Assembly (NCBI GenBank): GCA_014379965.1
Contig: JACMKU010000122.1
Coordinates: 1 to 39,561 of the forward strand
Length of the DNA: 39,561 nt
From: Chitinophagaceae bacterium
Lineage (GTDB): Bacteria > Bacteroidota > Bacteroidia > Chitinophagales > Chitinophagaceae
Direction: 5' to 3'
Shown here: piece after piece, positions 32,576 through 39,561 of the stretch
How positions within the stretch are numbered: the first letter of the stretch is position 1
Layout of the letters: each line of letters opens with the position of its first letter
The notes under the pieces: generated by a model
Told to the model about the DNA's origin: nothing
The model's database searches: none
The model's input: only the letters and a program-made list of their open reading frames with translations
Program-made: the position numbers and the translations under genes

Positions 32576-34417
32576 ATGAAACATACTGCTTTCCTGCTGC
32601 TTTTCATCGCTTGCGGAGTCTTCGTAAGCATTGCACAACAAACTCAGAAGCCCCCTCTACACGGTAAGCATTGGATGGCCATTACTGGAAAGCCGCTCGC
32701 TGCAGAGGCAGGAGCGATGATATTCCATAAAGGAGGGAATGCCGTGGATGCAGCCTGTGCGATGCTCGCAGCCACTTGTACAATGTGGGATGTCTTAAGC
32801 TGGGGTGGCGAGACGCAGGCACTGATTTATCATCCGAAGACCGGAAAAGTAATAGCCATTAATGCACTTGGTGTGGCGCCAACGGGTGCAACAGTCGACT
32901 TCTTCAAGGGAAAAGGATATAGCTTCCCCCCGGAGTATGGACCCCTGGCAGCCGTCACTCCTGGCACGCCCGGTGGACTTTGTACTATGCTCGCGGAATA
33001 CGGGACACTGAGCCTGAAAGAGGTGCTCGCGCCCGCATTACAACTTGCAGATGGATACCCCATAGAGGCGCAAACAGCTAACAGCATCGAGCGCGGAAAG
33101 GCGATGATCAAGGGCTGGCCTTATTCAAAGAAAGTATTTCTTCCGCATTTGGGTTCGGATCGAGAGGCCCCGGATGCCGGCGAAATATTCAGACAGGCTG
33201 ATCTACTGCAAACACTTCAAAAGATGGTAGACGCCGAACAGGAGGCGTTAAAGAAAGGAAAGAGTCGGAAGGAAGCAATCTATGCCGCTAACGATCGGTT
33301 CTATAAAGGCGATATAGCTACTGAATTCGTGCGCGGTTGCCACGAACAGGGTGGGCTAATCACCATGAATGACCTAGCGCAATGGAAAGTGATTATCGAA
33401 GAGCCTCTTCATGTAAACTACAAAGGCATCGAAGTATACAAACTGCAACAGTGGACACAAGGTCCCGTGATGTTGCAGGCGCTTAACATCCTTGAAAATT
33501 TCGACCTGAAAACAATGGGATATAATTCGTCGCGGTACATACATACGGTATACCAGGCGATGAATCTTTCATTTGCCGACCGCGATTTCTATTACGGCGA
33601 TCCTTACTTTGGGAAACAACCCATGACGGGATTGCTCTCAAAAGAATATGCGAAGGAGAGAGCAAAACTTATCAGCGCGGACAAGAACAATCCCAAGATC
33701 GGCCCTGGAAACCCGTACCCGTTCGAAGGGAAGACAAATCCTTATCTCCACTTTCTCAAGCAGCGCGGCCTGGCCGTCAATAATACGCCGCCCGATGAAG
33801 ACTATCTAAACAGACTTCATTTGGGGACGACTTCCATCGAAGCTGCCGATAAGGACGGATGGGTGGTGTCGGTAACGCCAAGCGGCGGCTGGCTCCCCGC
33901 CTGTATTGCGGGCAATACCGGTGTCGGCATGAGTCAGCGCATGCAGAGTTTCGTGCTCGACAGCTCGCTTAACCCGTTCAATGTTGTTGAACCTGGGAAG
34001 CGGCCACGAGTCACACTAACTCCCTCAATGGCACTGAAGGATGGGAAGCCATACCTCTCGTTCGCTGTGCAGGGGGGTGATACTCAAGATCAAAACCTTC
34101 TACAGTTCTTCCTCAACATGGTCGAATTTGGAATGACCGTTCAGGAAGCAGTAGAAGCACCTAATGTCAACACCAATCAACTCTGGCTCTCCCTCGGAGG
34201 CACCAAGACGGAAGACCGTAAGCCAAAGCCAGGATCAATACTATTAAACGACAAGACACCTGACTGGACCAGGAGAGAGCTAATAAAAATGGGGTATATC
34301 CTGACTTTCGACGACCGTACTTCGGGCCCGACTAACGCTATCTATTTCGATAGAAAGCACGGCACTTTTTGGGGTGGAAGCTCCAATTATGGAGAGGATT
34401 ATGGGATTGGATGGTAA
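32576..34417 (+). CDS. ggt: Gamma-glutamyltransferase (secreted)
   Basis: GGT removes the gamma-glutamyl group of glutathione and related conjugates. I start at the ATG at 32576 (MKHTAFLLLFIACG), giving 613 residues with a signal peptide ending near SIAQQ; the frame upstream is the ttgcctattg repeat. GGNAVDAACAMLAATCTMWDVLSWGG near residue 53 is a family signature, LITMNDLAQWKV near 261 belongs to the large subunit, and the autocatalytic cleavage site is at T418 (LHLGTTSIEAADKDG), giving the nucleophilic Thr. VTPSGGWL and the GNTGVG block near 446 belong to the small subunit. Preserved cleavage and nucleophile indicate an active enzyme. It is a single gene, next to a membrane microprotein on the opposite strand. 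Confidence 0.95.
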   Translation: MKHTAFLLLFIACGVFVSIAQQTQKPPLHGKHWMAITGKPLAAEAGAMIFHKGGNAVDAACAMLAATCTMWDVLSWGGETQALIYHPKTGKVIAINALGVAPTGATVDFFKGKGYSFPPEYGPLAAVTPGTPGGLCTMLAEYGTLSLKEVLAPALQLADGYPIEAQTANSIERGKAMIKGWPYSKKVFLPHLGSDREAPDAGEIFRQADLLQTLQKMVDAEQEALKKGKSRKEAIYAANDRFYKGDIATEFVRGCHEQGGLITMNDLAQWKVIIEEPLHVNYKGIEVYKLQQWTQGPVMLQALNILENFDLKTMGYNSSRYIHTVYQAMNLSFADRDFYYGDPYFGKQPMTGLLSKEYAKERAKLISADKNNPKIGPGNPYPFEGKTNPYLHFLKQRGLAVNNTPPDEDYLNRLHLGTTSIEAADKDGWVVSVTPSGGWLPACIAGNTGVGMSQRMQSFVLDSSLNPFNVVEPGKRPRVTLTPSMALKDGKPYLSFAVQGGDTQDQNLLQFFLNMVEFGMTVQEAVEAPNVNTNQLWLSLGGTKTEDRKPKPGSILLNDKTPDWTRRELIKMGYILTFDDRTSGPTNAIYFDRKHGTFWGGSSNYGEDYGIGW

Positions 34418-34520
34418 GTTGCGGAGGTTAAGGAACCAGGAATTGGGAATCAGTAATCAGGAAATGGGAACAAACGCCCAAGTTAGGTATAGGAATATAA
34501 GAAGTGAGACTAGTAGATAG

Positions 34521-34652
34521 TTAGAGCAGGAAAAACATGCTTGCCGTTCCAAAGACGACAAAGAAAATGATCATTACGATGGATAATGCTGCAGGAAATT
34601 CGTCGGACGAAACATTGCGGAGAGCGAGGAAGCGATTGTATAGAGTTTTCAT
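34521..34652 (-). CDS. 43-residue single-span membrane microprotein
   Basis: This is the paralogue of the product at 20348-20491. It runs MKTLYNRFLALRNVSSDEFP, then LSIVMIIFFVVFGTASMFF, ending LL with a TAA stop and no long tail. Conserved features shared with the other copy are MKT-x-Y-x-R at the start, S-S-D-E/Q-F-P near 15-20, and the whole hydrophobic span M-I/L-x-F-F-x-V-F-G-x-A-S. The ATG is preceded by no visible Shine-Dalgarno site. It lies alone, 103 bases from the GGT stop on the opposite strand. I cannot assign a function. Confidence 0.75.
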   Translation of the reverse strand: MKTLYNRFLALRNVSSDEFPAALSIVMIIFFVVFGTASMFFLL

Positions 34653-34848
34653 AGATAGGAATTGCTGGGATAACGCACTGATTTAAATTCTTATTGTAAT
34701 TATATAAAATAAAAATCTTTTCCTGAAGACATTTTCCAAATCCTAGTTAAAAATAATATATCGATAAGGGTAAATCCCTGTAGGAAACGCAAGGAGCTAA
34801 ATCCAGTAATGAGTATATTGGTTGCTACAATTACCACCAACTTCGACC

Positions 34849-35445
34849 ATGAACCCCCACCTTATCAAGATTCGAAACGTCTTTCTGCCCCTGCTGTATC
34901 TCGCATTGATTTTCCCACTGGCCTACGGGCTGATTTACTATCTCTTTTATATCAGATTCCCTATCATTCCATTGAAGGAAGAAGTGGTCCAGTACTGAAT
35001 ACCCATAGGCCTCGCAGTTGTGGCGATTCTCGTATTTATCCGGCGCAGGGTTCACCTTTTACGATTGGATAAAGACAATGGTCGGGTGAGAATGCTTTAT
35101 TACATGGTAGCGGGAGCCGTCATTTGCTTACCTGCAATTTTCATAATGGTCAGCCTCTGGTGGCACGACAAACCGGTGGTGGCGGTCGGTGCTTCCGGGG
35201 CAATCTTTGGATTGTATGGAATCATCCTGGCAGTTATTGTATTCAAAGTGCTCGATGCGGAATGGAACAAGTTTCTTCTGATCCTTCTTGCCTGTACAGC
35301 AGGAGTAAGTCTCGTGATGGGATTCTTTTCCCAGGGTGTCGACAACAGCGCGCATGTCGGCGGCTTAGTCGCGGGGTTGGTTGTGGGAAGTGTTTTCGCC
35401 TATCAATTTAAAAGACGTGCGGGGGTAGGGCGGCTGGAGGCTTAA
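34849..35445 (+). pseudogene. Rhomboid-family gene broken by a stop and an internal deletion
   Basis: One frame runs from MNPHLIKIRNVFLPLLYLAL to the end at 35445, interrupted only by TGA at 34996-34998 (where TGG would give W). The last part carries rhomboid catalytic blocks: VGASGAIFGLYGIILA (nucleophile Ser) and DNSAHVGGLVAGLVVGS (catalytic His). The N-terminal part (RRRVHLLRLDKDNG) resembles the extra membrane domain I recall from long Bacteroidota rhomboids of 450-500 residues. The intervening region with the first rhomboid helices and the H-x-x-x-N loop is absent: MVAGAVICLPAIFIM is joined directly to SLWWHDKPVV. So about 300 residues appear deleted as well as the stop. A shorter GTG-initiated product from 35020 is possible but would not be a normal protease. 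Confidence 0.75.
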
Positions 35446-35556
35446 AGTTTAAAAGTTTAAAGGTTTAATAGTTCTTAGAATCGAACGGTCAACACAAACC
35501 GAACATCGAGTAGGAAGAACTTTTAAACTCTTTAACCATTAAACTTTTAAACGCTT
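35443..35556. repeat. Inverted array of gtttaaaag units between convergent genes
   Basis: The left arm (35443-35477) and right arm (35517-35556) are complementary gtttaaaag-type units with an unrelated spacer of about 40 bases. It follows the rhomboid pseudogene and precedes the end of the esterase gene, in convergent position. Confidence 0.85.
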
Positions 35557-35578
35557 AATACCTCAAACGCTAAGCCCG

Positions 35579-36952
35579 CTACTCTCCAACTTTCCTAAAC
35601 TCAAAACTGTTCACCTTAAACGCAGGCGCCCCGACTGGCATCTCGACCCCAATAAGGTTTTCTGTGCCCGAGAGCGTTTGGCCATCTTTCGATAGCGTGC
35701 CCAACGAAAGGTAAATCCCACCCGCCTGGTGTTTGCGCCCCCAGGCCAGTTCATTGTTCCTCGTCACGGTCAGGAAATCGGACTTGCTATTGAATTGATC
35801 CATGATTCTGGAATCCATTACATACCGCCCATTAACTTTCTTTATCTCCCAGGCAATCGGCGTGTCCGTTCCGCCTGGCACTTTCAATATTCCTCTCCAT
35901 TTGCCCAGGTAAGGTTTGATTGCATCTTCGGTTGGAGATTCCTGTGCCAGGTAGAAGCGAACTCTTTCGTCCGGGCCTTTTGAGATGGCGTTGGCCCTGG
36001 CATGTAGCGCGGATGATCGAGGAGTGGTTCCATATTCTTGTTCATAGTAGTTTATTAAAGCCAACGCAGCCGGTTTGTCGGACCTGCTGATGGCATTAAC
36101 CGTGCGAGCTAATAAAAGTTTTGCCGGAACGGCATAACGGGTATTTAATTTTTCAGAGAGCCGTTCGTAGTAGGCACGAATCTCCCCAATATCAATATCC
36201 GCCATGGCAGGAATATGTTCGCGAAACAGGAACTTAAGACCCTCGTAGATTCCTTTGTAAGGCATCGACTCGTGGTTCTCAGCCTCAATTCGTATCTGCC
36301 CATAGCTATCACACTGCTTAAGCATCTTGAAATCGCTGCCCCAGCCGTAAAGCGATTCTGCAGAGAAGTAATAGATGCCACAAGTCTTATCCATCTTTTG
36401 CGTGAATACGTCCAACAATGCTTTATTGATGGTCATCGGTGCATCCATTGCCAGAATGAAGCGAAACAAGTTGGGTCTTTCCACACCCGCATAAGTAGCG
36501 AACAGGCCACCTTGTGAATGACCGATGAGGATATTCAGGCCGCTGACGGGGTACCGCGCATTGATTTGTGGGACTAATTCTTCGGAGAGAAATCGAAGAA
36601 AAGTTCCGGCATTCTTCTCATACGAAGCATCCTGCGGTACAGGCATGTCGCGTTCGCGTTTGGTGTTCGGAATGCTGACAATAATCGCCTCGGGAGCCTG
36701 CGGTAGCGAACTGCTATAGTTCATGAACCGCATCGCTCCGATAGTGGGCCAGTAAAGTGATTCACCATCGAGAACGTATATTACCGGGAATTGCTGTCGT
36801 CCTGGCTTCGAAGTATAAGGCAGATACACCTGCACATTACGCGTTTCATTTAATACTGCAGATTTAATAGTCACCTTCAGTCCGGGTAACTCCTGGCTAA
36901 ACGCGGGTACAAATAATAGTAATAAAATAAAAGTGGTGACACTTCGAATCAT
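35579..36952 (-). CDS. Secreted esterase (alpha/beta hydrolase, IroE/Fes-like) with C-terminal module
   Basis: The 457-residue protein has a signal peptide (MIRSVTTFILLLLFVPAFSQ). Residues 25-260 form an alpha/beta hydrolase of the putative esterase (PF00756-like) group: VIYVLDGESLYWPTI near 58, the nucleophile elbow ILIGHSQGGL with S146, and the helix ENHESMPYKGIYEGLKFLF, whose His is the expected base. Such enzymes cleave siderophore, feruloyl or other esters. The C-terminal part (from about 340) forms a small beta module (LGKWRGILKVPGGTDTPIAWEIKKV), typical of lipocalin-like or DUF3471-type tails. The substrate is not determined. It is a single-gene unit, convergent with the rhomboid pseudogene. 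Confidence 0.9.
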   Translation of the reverse strand: MIRSVTTFILLLLFVPAFSQELPGLKVTIKSAVLNETRNVQVYLPYTSKPGRQQFPVIYVLDGESLYWPTIGAMRFMNYSSSLPQAPEAIIVSIPNTKRERDMPVPQDASYEKNAGTFLRFLSEELVPQINARYPVSGLNILIGHSQGGLFATYAGVERPNLFRFILAMDAPMTINKALLDVFTQKMDKTCGIYYFSAESLYGWGSDFKMLKQCDSYGQIRIEAENHESMPYKGIYEGLKFLFREHIPAMADIDIGEIRAYYERLSEKLNTRYAVPAKLLLARTVNAISRSDKPAALALINYYEQEYGTTPRSSALHARANAISKGPDERVRFYLAQESPTEDAIKPYLGKWRGILKVPGGTDTPIAWEIKKVNGRYVMDSRIMDQFNSKSDFLTVTRNNELAWGRKHQAGGIYLSLGTLSKDGQTLSGTENLIGVEMPVGAPAFKVNSFEFRKVGE

Positions 36953-37005
36953 GATGGTTGTTTTTTTTGCGGGCGAACATACCAGTTCAGCGTTGCCAAA
37001 GGTCT

Positions 37006-37116
37006 GAAAGTTTAAGAGTTTAATGGTTTAAAAGTTGCTGAAACCAGATCGTAGCTGTTAGAGCTTGAAACTAACTCACCAAAGAACTATTAAACTATTA
37101 AACTTTTAAACTCTGA
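37006..37116. repeat. Inverted array of gtttaagag units downstream of ahcY and upstream of esterase
   Basis: The left arm (37006-37040) has tttaagagtttaatgg units; the right arm (about 37083-37116) has complementary aaactattaaac units. The spacer is about 45 unrelated bases. It follows the ahcY terminator on the minus strand and lies in the esterase upstream region. Confidence 0.85.
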
Positions 37117-37127
37117 TATTTCTGACC

Positions 37128-37160
37128 AAAAAAAACCCGCCTCCATAAGGAAGCGGGTTT
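37128..37160 (-). terminator. Rho-independent terminator of ahcY
   Basis: On the minus strand AAACCCGCTTCC (37160-37149) pairs with GGAGGCGGGTTT (37144-37133), one mismatch, over loop TTAT, followed by a U-run (A8 at 37128-37135 of the plus strand). It lies about 20 bases after the ahcY stop codon. Confidence 0.9.
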
Positions 37161-37180
37161 GCGAATATATTCTTACAATA

Positions 37181-38506
37181 TCAATACCTGTAATGCTCAG
37201 GCTTGAATGGTCCGTTCTTGCTGATGCCTAAGTAGTCTGCCTGTGCATCGGTGAGTTCTTCCAATACCACACCGATCTTCGAAAGGTGGAGACGGGCAAC
37301 TTTCTCATCGAGGTGCTTAGGGAGAACGTACACTTTGTTTTCATAATTCTTATGATTCGTCCACAACTCGATCTGTGCGAGTGTCTGGTTAGAGAAAGAA
37401 TTACTCATAACAAAGGAAGGGTGTCCTGTTGCGCAACCAAGGTTCACCAGGCGGCCTTCCGCGAGGATGATCACATCATTGCCTTCGATGTTATAGATAT
37501 CAACCTGTGGCTTAATGGTGTCCTTTGTGTTGCCATAGTTGGTGTTGAGCCATGCGATATCGATTTCGATATCGAAGTGACCAATGTTACAAACGATGGC
37601 TTTGTCGTTCATCAATTTGAAATGCTCTCCACGGATCAGGTCGCGGCAACCAGAAGCGGTGACAACGATGTCAGCCTCTTTTACCGCATCGATCATCTTC
37701 TTTACTTCGAAACCGTCCATTGCTGCCTGAAGCGCACAAATTGGATCGATCTCGGTCACAATAACGCGGCAACCAGCGCCTGCCAATGAGGCTGCGGAAC
37801 CTTTACCAACATCACCATAACCACCTACAACTGCTACCTTACCAGCTAGCATCACGTCTGTAGCGCGGCGGATAGAATCAACGAGTGATTCTTTACAACC
37901 GTATTTGTTATCGAATTTAGACTTCGTTACTGAGTCGTTTACATTGATAGCAGGCATTGGGAGTGTGCCTTTTGCTACTCTCTCATACAAGCGATGAACG
38001 CCCGTAGTTGTTTCTTCAGAGATACCCCTTACGTGCTGCACGAGTTCAGGATAAGTATCTAATACCATATTGGTGAGGTCACCACCATCGTCAAGGATCA
38101 TGTTCAATGGCTTGTCTTTGCCGCCGAAGAACAACGTCTGCTCGATACACCAGTCAGCTTCTTCCTGTGTCTGTCCCTTCCAGGCAAACACACCAATACC
38201 AGCAGCGGCGATAGCAGCAGCGGCATGGTCTTGTGTAGAGAAGATGTTACATGAACTCCATTTAACTTCAGCACCAAGCGCAGTGAGCGTCTCGATCAAT
38301 ACTGCAGTCTGGATGGTCATGTGCAGGCAACCAGCTACCCGGGCGCCTTTAAGAGGTTGAGAAGGTCCGTATTCTTTACGGATAGACATCAGACCCGGCA
38401 TTTCGGCCTCGGCCAGACGTATTTCTTTACGGCCCCATTCGGCTAATGAGATATCAGCCACCTTGTAAGGGAGGGAAAAATCAATTGATTTTGTAACTGT
38501 TGACAT
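37181..38506 (-). CDS. ahcY: Adenosylhomocysteinase
   Basis: AhcY splits S-adenosylhomocysteine into homocysteine and adenosine, removing product inhibition of SAM-dependent methylation. The 441-residue length is normal. NAD-binding [12 protein letters not shown] near residue 230 is intact; [16 protein letters not shown] near 195 carries active-site Lys and Asn residues; [10 protein letters not shown] near 310 and the ending FKPEHYRY, which closes the neighbouring subunit's site, complete the enzyme. The start at [10 protein letters not shown] is an ATG. It is monocistronic with a strong terminator, and divergent from a small gene at 38693. The protein forms cytoplasmic tetramers. Confidence 0.98.
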   Translation of the reverse strand: MSTVTKSIDFSLPYKVADISLAEWGRKEIRLAEAEMPGLMSIRKEYGPSQPLKGARVAGCLHMTIQTAVLIETLTALGAEVKWSSCNIFSTQDHAAAAIAAAGIGVFAWKGQTQEEADWCIEQTLFFGGKDKPLNMILDDGGDLTNMVLDTYPELVQHVRGISEETTTGVHRLYERVAKGTLPMPAINVNDSVTKSKFDNKYGCKESLVDSIRRATDVMLAGKVAVVGGYGDVGKGSAASLAGAGCRVIVTEIDPICALQAAMDGFEVKKMIDAVKEADIVVTASGCRDLIRGEHFKLMNDKAIVCNIGHFDIEIDIAWLNTNYGNTKDTIKPQVDIYNIEGNDVIILAEGRLVNLGCATGHPSFVMSNSFSNQTLAQIELWTNHKNYENKVYVLPKHLDEKVARLHLSKIGVVLEELTDAQADYLGISKNGPFKPEHYRY

Positions 38507-38661
38507 GTGTTTGAATTATTTTATTTCGGCTGCGAAGGTACATTTTACCCTCGTATAAGCCTAATGGTTATTCAACATTCTTGATAATATTAAACCATAA
38601 ATTCAGGCAAGGCAGGTTTAAGGCGCGGAAAACCAAAACTCCCGCCCGAATTCCGAATCAT

Positions 38662-38669
38662 TACCTTTG
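38662..38669 (+). promoter_or_regulatory. Candidate -7 element for the 100-residue gene
   Basis: TACCTTTG matches TAnnTTTG exactly and lies 23 bases before the ATG at 38693, giving a short leader. No -33 TTG is apparent at the usual distance. The divergent ahcY side carries TACCTTCG (38533-38540, minus strand), one mismatch from the consensus. Confidence 0.45.
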
Positions 38670-38692
38670 AAAACCGCCTTAAATTCAAACGT

Positions 38693-38995
38693 ATGTACAC
38701 ATATGACACCGTTACGGAAGCCGTCAATGGCCTTAAAAAACGAAGTTTTACGATGGACTTCAATCTATCTGAGAACTGTCTCATTTGCAACAACAATACA
38801 TATAAACTAGAAGACTTCGAGATCGTCGAGGTCTATCGATTTGAGGGGAACTCAGACCCCGCAGACGAGGCCGCTGTATATGCGGTGGAAGGAAAGGATG
38901 GAGAAAAAGGGGTGCTTGTAACAGGCTACGGTGCCTCGGCTGAAGGAATGAGTGCCGAAATGGCTAAGAAATTGCAGATAAATACTTACAAATAA
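38693..38995 (+). CDS. Small conserved Bacteroidota protein often labelled phosphoribosylpyrophosphate synthetase
   Basis: The product is 100 residues, cytoplasmic. It fits a common Bacteroidota family: an N-terminal helix TVTEAVNGLKKRSFTMDFNL, then CLICNNNTYKLEDFEIVEVYRFEGNSD, and GVLVTGYGASAEGMSAEMAKKL. Databases often label it phosphoribosylpyrophosphate synthetase, but it has none of the PRPP synthetase motifs and is far too short, so that name is likely wrong. The true function is unknown. It is followed after 6 bases by an exported gene, so the two probably form an operon. Confidence 0.8.
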   Translation: MYTYDTVTEAVNGLKKRSFTMDFNLSENCLICNNNTYKLEDFEIVEVYRFEGNSDPADEAAVYAVEGKDGEKGVLVTGYGASAEGMSAEMAKKLQINTYK

Positions 38996-39001
38996 TTACT
39001 C

Positions 39002-39442
39002 ATGAAAATACTCCTCTACCTCGTCGTAATGTTTGGTGGCCTGTCATTGGGTGCTGCTGCTCAAAAGAAAGATACTGTATGGGTGCTTTCCTGCCCCCTT
39101 AATCAAGCAGTTGAGCCACCGGCGGAGAAGCAACCCTATAGCTTGGGCGTTGCGCAGCCAAAGATCATTTTGACAAGCGCTACCGACACCCTTGCTAAGG
39201 CAGTCATAAGTGGTACTGTCACAAACGTAATGCGCGACGAAGATGGGAAGTGGGAGTTGATGTTTCACAACAACGACAAATACTTCTGGTATTCCGGCTT
39301 ATCTAAGGTTATTGTATCCAAGGGTCAGAAGCTCAAAAACGGCGATCCGGTGGGCGTACTTAAAGCGGGTGATAAATTGGAGTTGATGTTGTATGATTTT
39401 GAAACGCCGGTTGATCCGCGGAAGTTTCTTAGGTGCGAATAA
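39002..39442 (+). CDS. Exported protein with degenerate M23 (LytM-like) domain
   Basis: The 146-residue protein has a signal peptide (MKILLYLVVMFGGLSLGAAAQ). The mature part resembles M23 peptidases: GTVTNVMRDEDGKWELMFHNND, YFWYSGLSKVIVSKGQKLKNGDPVGVLKAGDKLELMLYDFE follow the beta-strand order of LytM, including the V-x-x-G-Q-x-L-x-x-G motif. But the zinc and catalytic residues are gone: YxHL appears as YSGL and HxHFE as LELMLYDFE. It is probably a non-catalytic LytM factor that binds cell wall or activates an amidase. It shares an operon with the 100-residue gene. Confidence 0.75.
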   Translation: MKILLYLVVMFGGLSLGAAAQKKDTVWVLSCPLNQAVEPPAEKQPYSLGVAQPKIILTSATDTLAKAVISGTVTNVMRDEDGKWELMFHNNDKYFWYSGLSKVIVSKGQKLKNGDPVGVLKAGDKLELMLYDFETPVDPRKFLRCE

Positions 39443-39444
39443 GT

Positions 39445-39503
39445 CCGGGAAGGTCCGAAAGTCCGAAAGTCCGAAAGTCCGAAAGTCCGAAAGTCCGGAA
39501 GAC
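39445..39503. repeat. Tandem gtccgaaag array
   Basis: Six near-identical GTCCGAAA units, flanked by GTCCGGGAAG and GTCCGGAAGACC variants, directly follow the stop codon of the last gene. The unit type equals that of the palindrome at 24792-24949. An inverted arm is not seen before the window ends. Confidence 0.9.
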
Positions 39504-39561
39504 CAGCTTGGATACATAATCATTTCTTACTGTTTGAAAAAATTAGGATTCTGCCCTTATA

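Noticed and set aside
37286..37789. 167-residue plus-strand frame inside ahcY
   Set aside because: It is antisense to a highly conserved enzyme and has no independent support.
38693..38995. Identity as phosphoribosylpyrophosphate synthetase
   Set aside because: A database-style name for this small family, but at 100 residues it has no PRPP-synthetase motif and cannot hold the fold.

Overview
The window looks like chromosome from a Bacteroidota bacterium, most likely of the Chitinophagaceae (Chitinophagales). The grounds are the short AMP nucleosidase, the M14 and GGT secreted enzymes, many small lipoproteins, promoter-like TAnnTTTG elements, scarce Shine-Dalgarno sites, and several small families I know only from that phylum. 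The taxon is inferred from protein style, not from a marker search. I see no tRNA, rRNA, transposase, integrase, prophage or CRISPR array.

Layout. 75-8219: queA, a 1277-residue TraB/GumN-type protein, a fused DppD-DppF-like ABC ATPase coupled to a small lipoprotein, and AMP nucleosidase. 8420-13642: a lone HsdR-N-type nuclease-like protein, a LolA-like protein, pdxJ with a TTG start, a DUF2452 protein, an e(P4)-type acid phosphatase and small unknowns. 13918-21920: small secreted proteins, a PAP2 phosphatase, a coupled pair of exported proteins (one possibly papain-like), a lytic transglycosylase, a lone GHKL-like domain, a SnoaL-like protein and a META lipoprotein. 22164-27905: a seven-bladed WD40 protein, a GH13 lipoprotein, a DUF1801 protein, a pectate-lyase-like lipoprotein and a NamZ-type (DUF1343) muramidase. 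28172-39442: an M14 metallopeptidase with a catalytically ruined paralogue directly upstream, a small export protein, gamma-glutamyltransferase, a broken rhomboid gene, an esterase, ahcY, and a two-gene tail with a degenerate M23 domain.

The genes are mostly housekeeping plus envelope and secreted hydrolases. Cell-wall and peptide turnover is a recurring theme (lytic transglycosylase, NamZ, M14, GGT). Salvage enzymes for SAM, AMP and PLP are also present (AhcY, Amn, PdxJ, QueA).

The most striking feature lies between the genes. Many intergenic gaps hold degenerate tandem arrays of 7-10 bp units. Often a second copy in inverted orientation follows across an unrelated spacer, so the whole gap could fold into a long hairpin. 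At least eight unrelated unit types are used (ttgcctattg, gtttaaaag/gtttaacg, agtgaatagtg, gtccgaaag, gggaggc, tcgcaaagacg, atcatgatgattatgat, and a gcgagcgaagcg type). Several arms run into genes and supply stop codons or C-terminal tails, and two may supply the -33 TTG of a promoter. Two further points stand out: a pair of previously uncalled 43- and 47-residue membrane microproteins that are clear paralogues, and a pseudo-M14 protein in which the zinc HxxE is replaced by ExxH.
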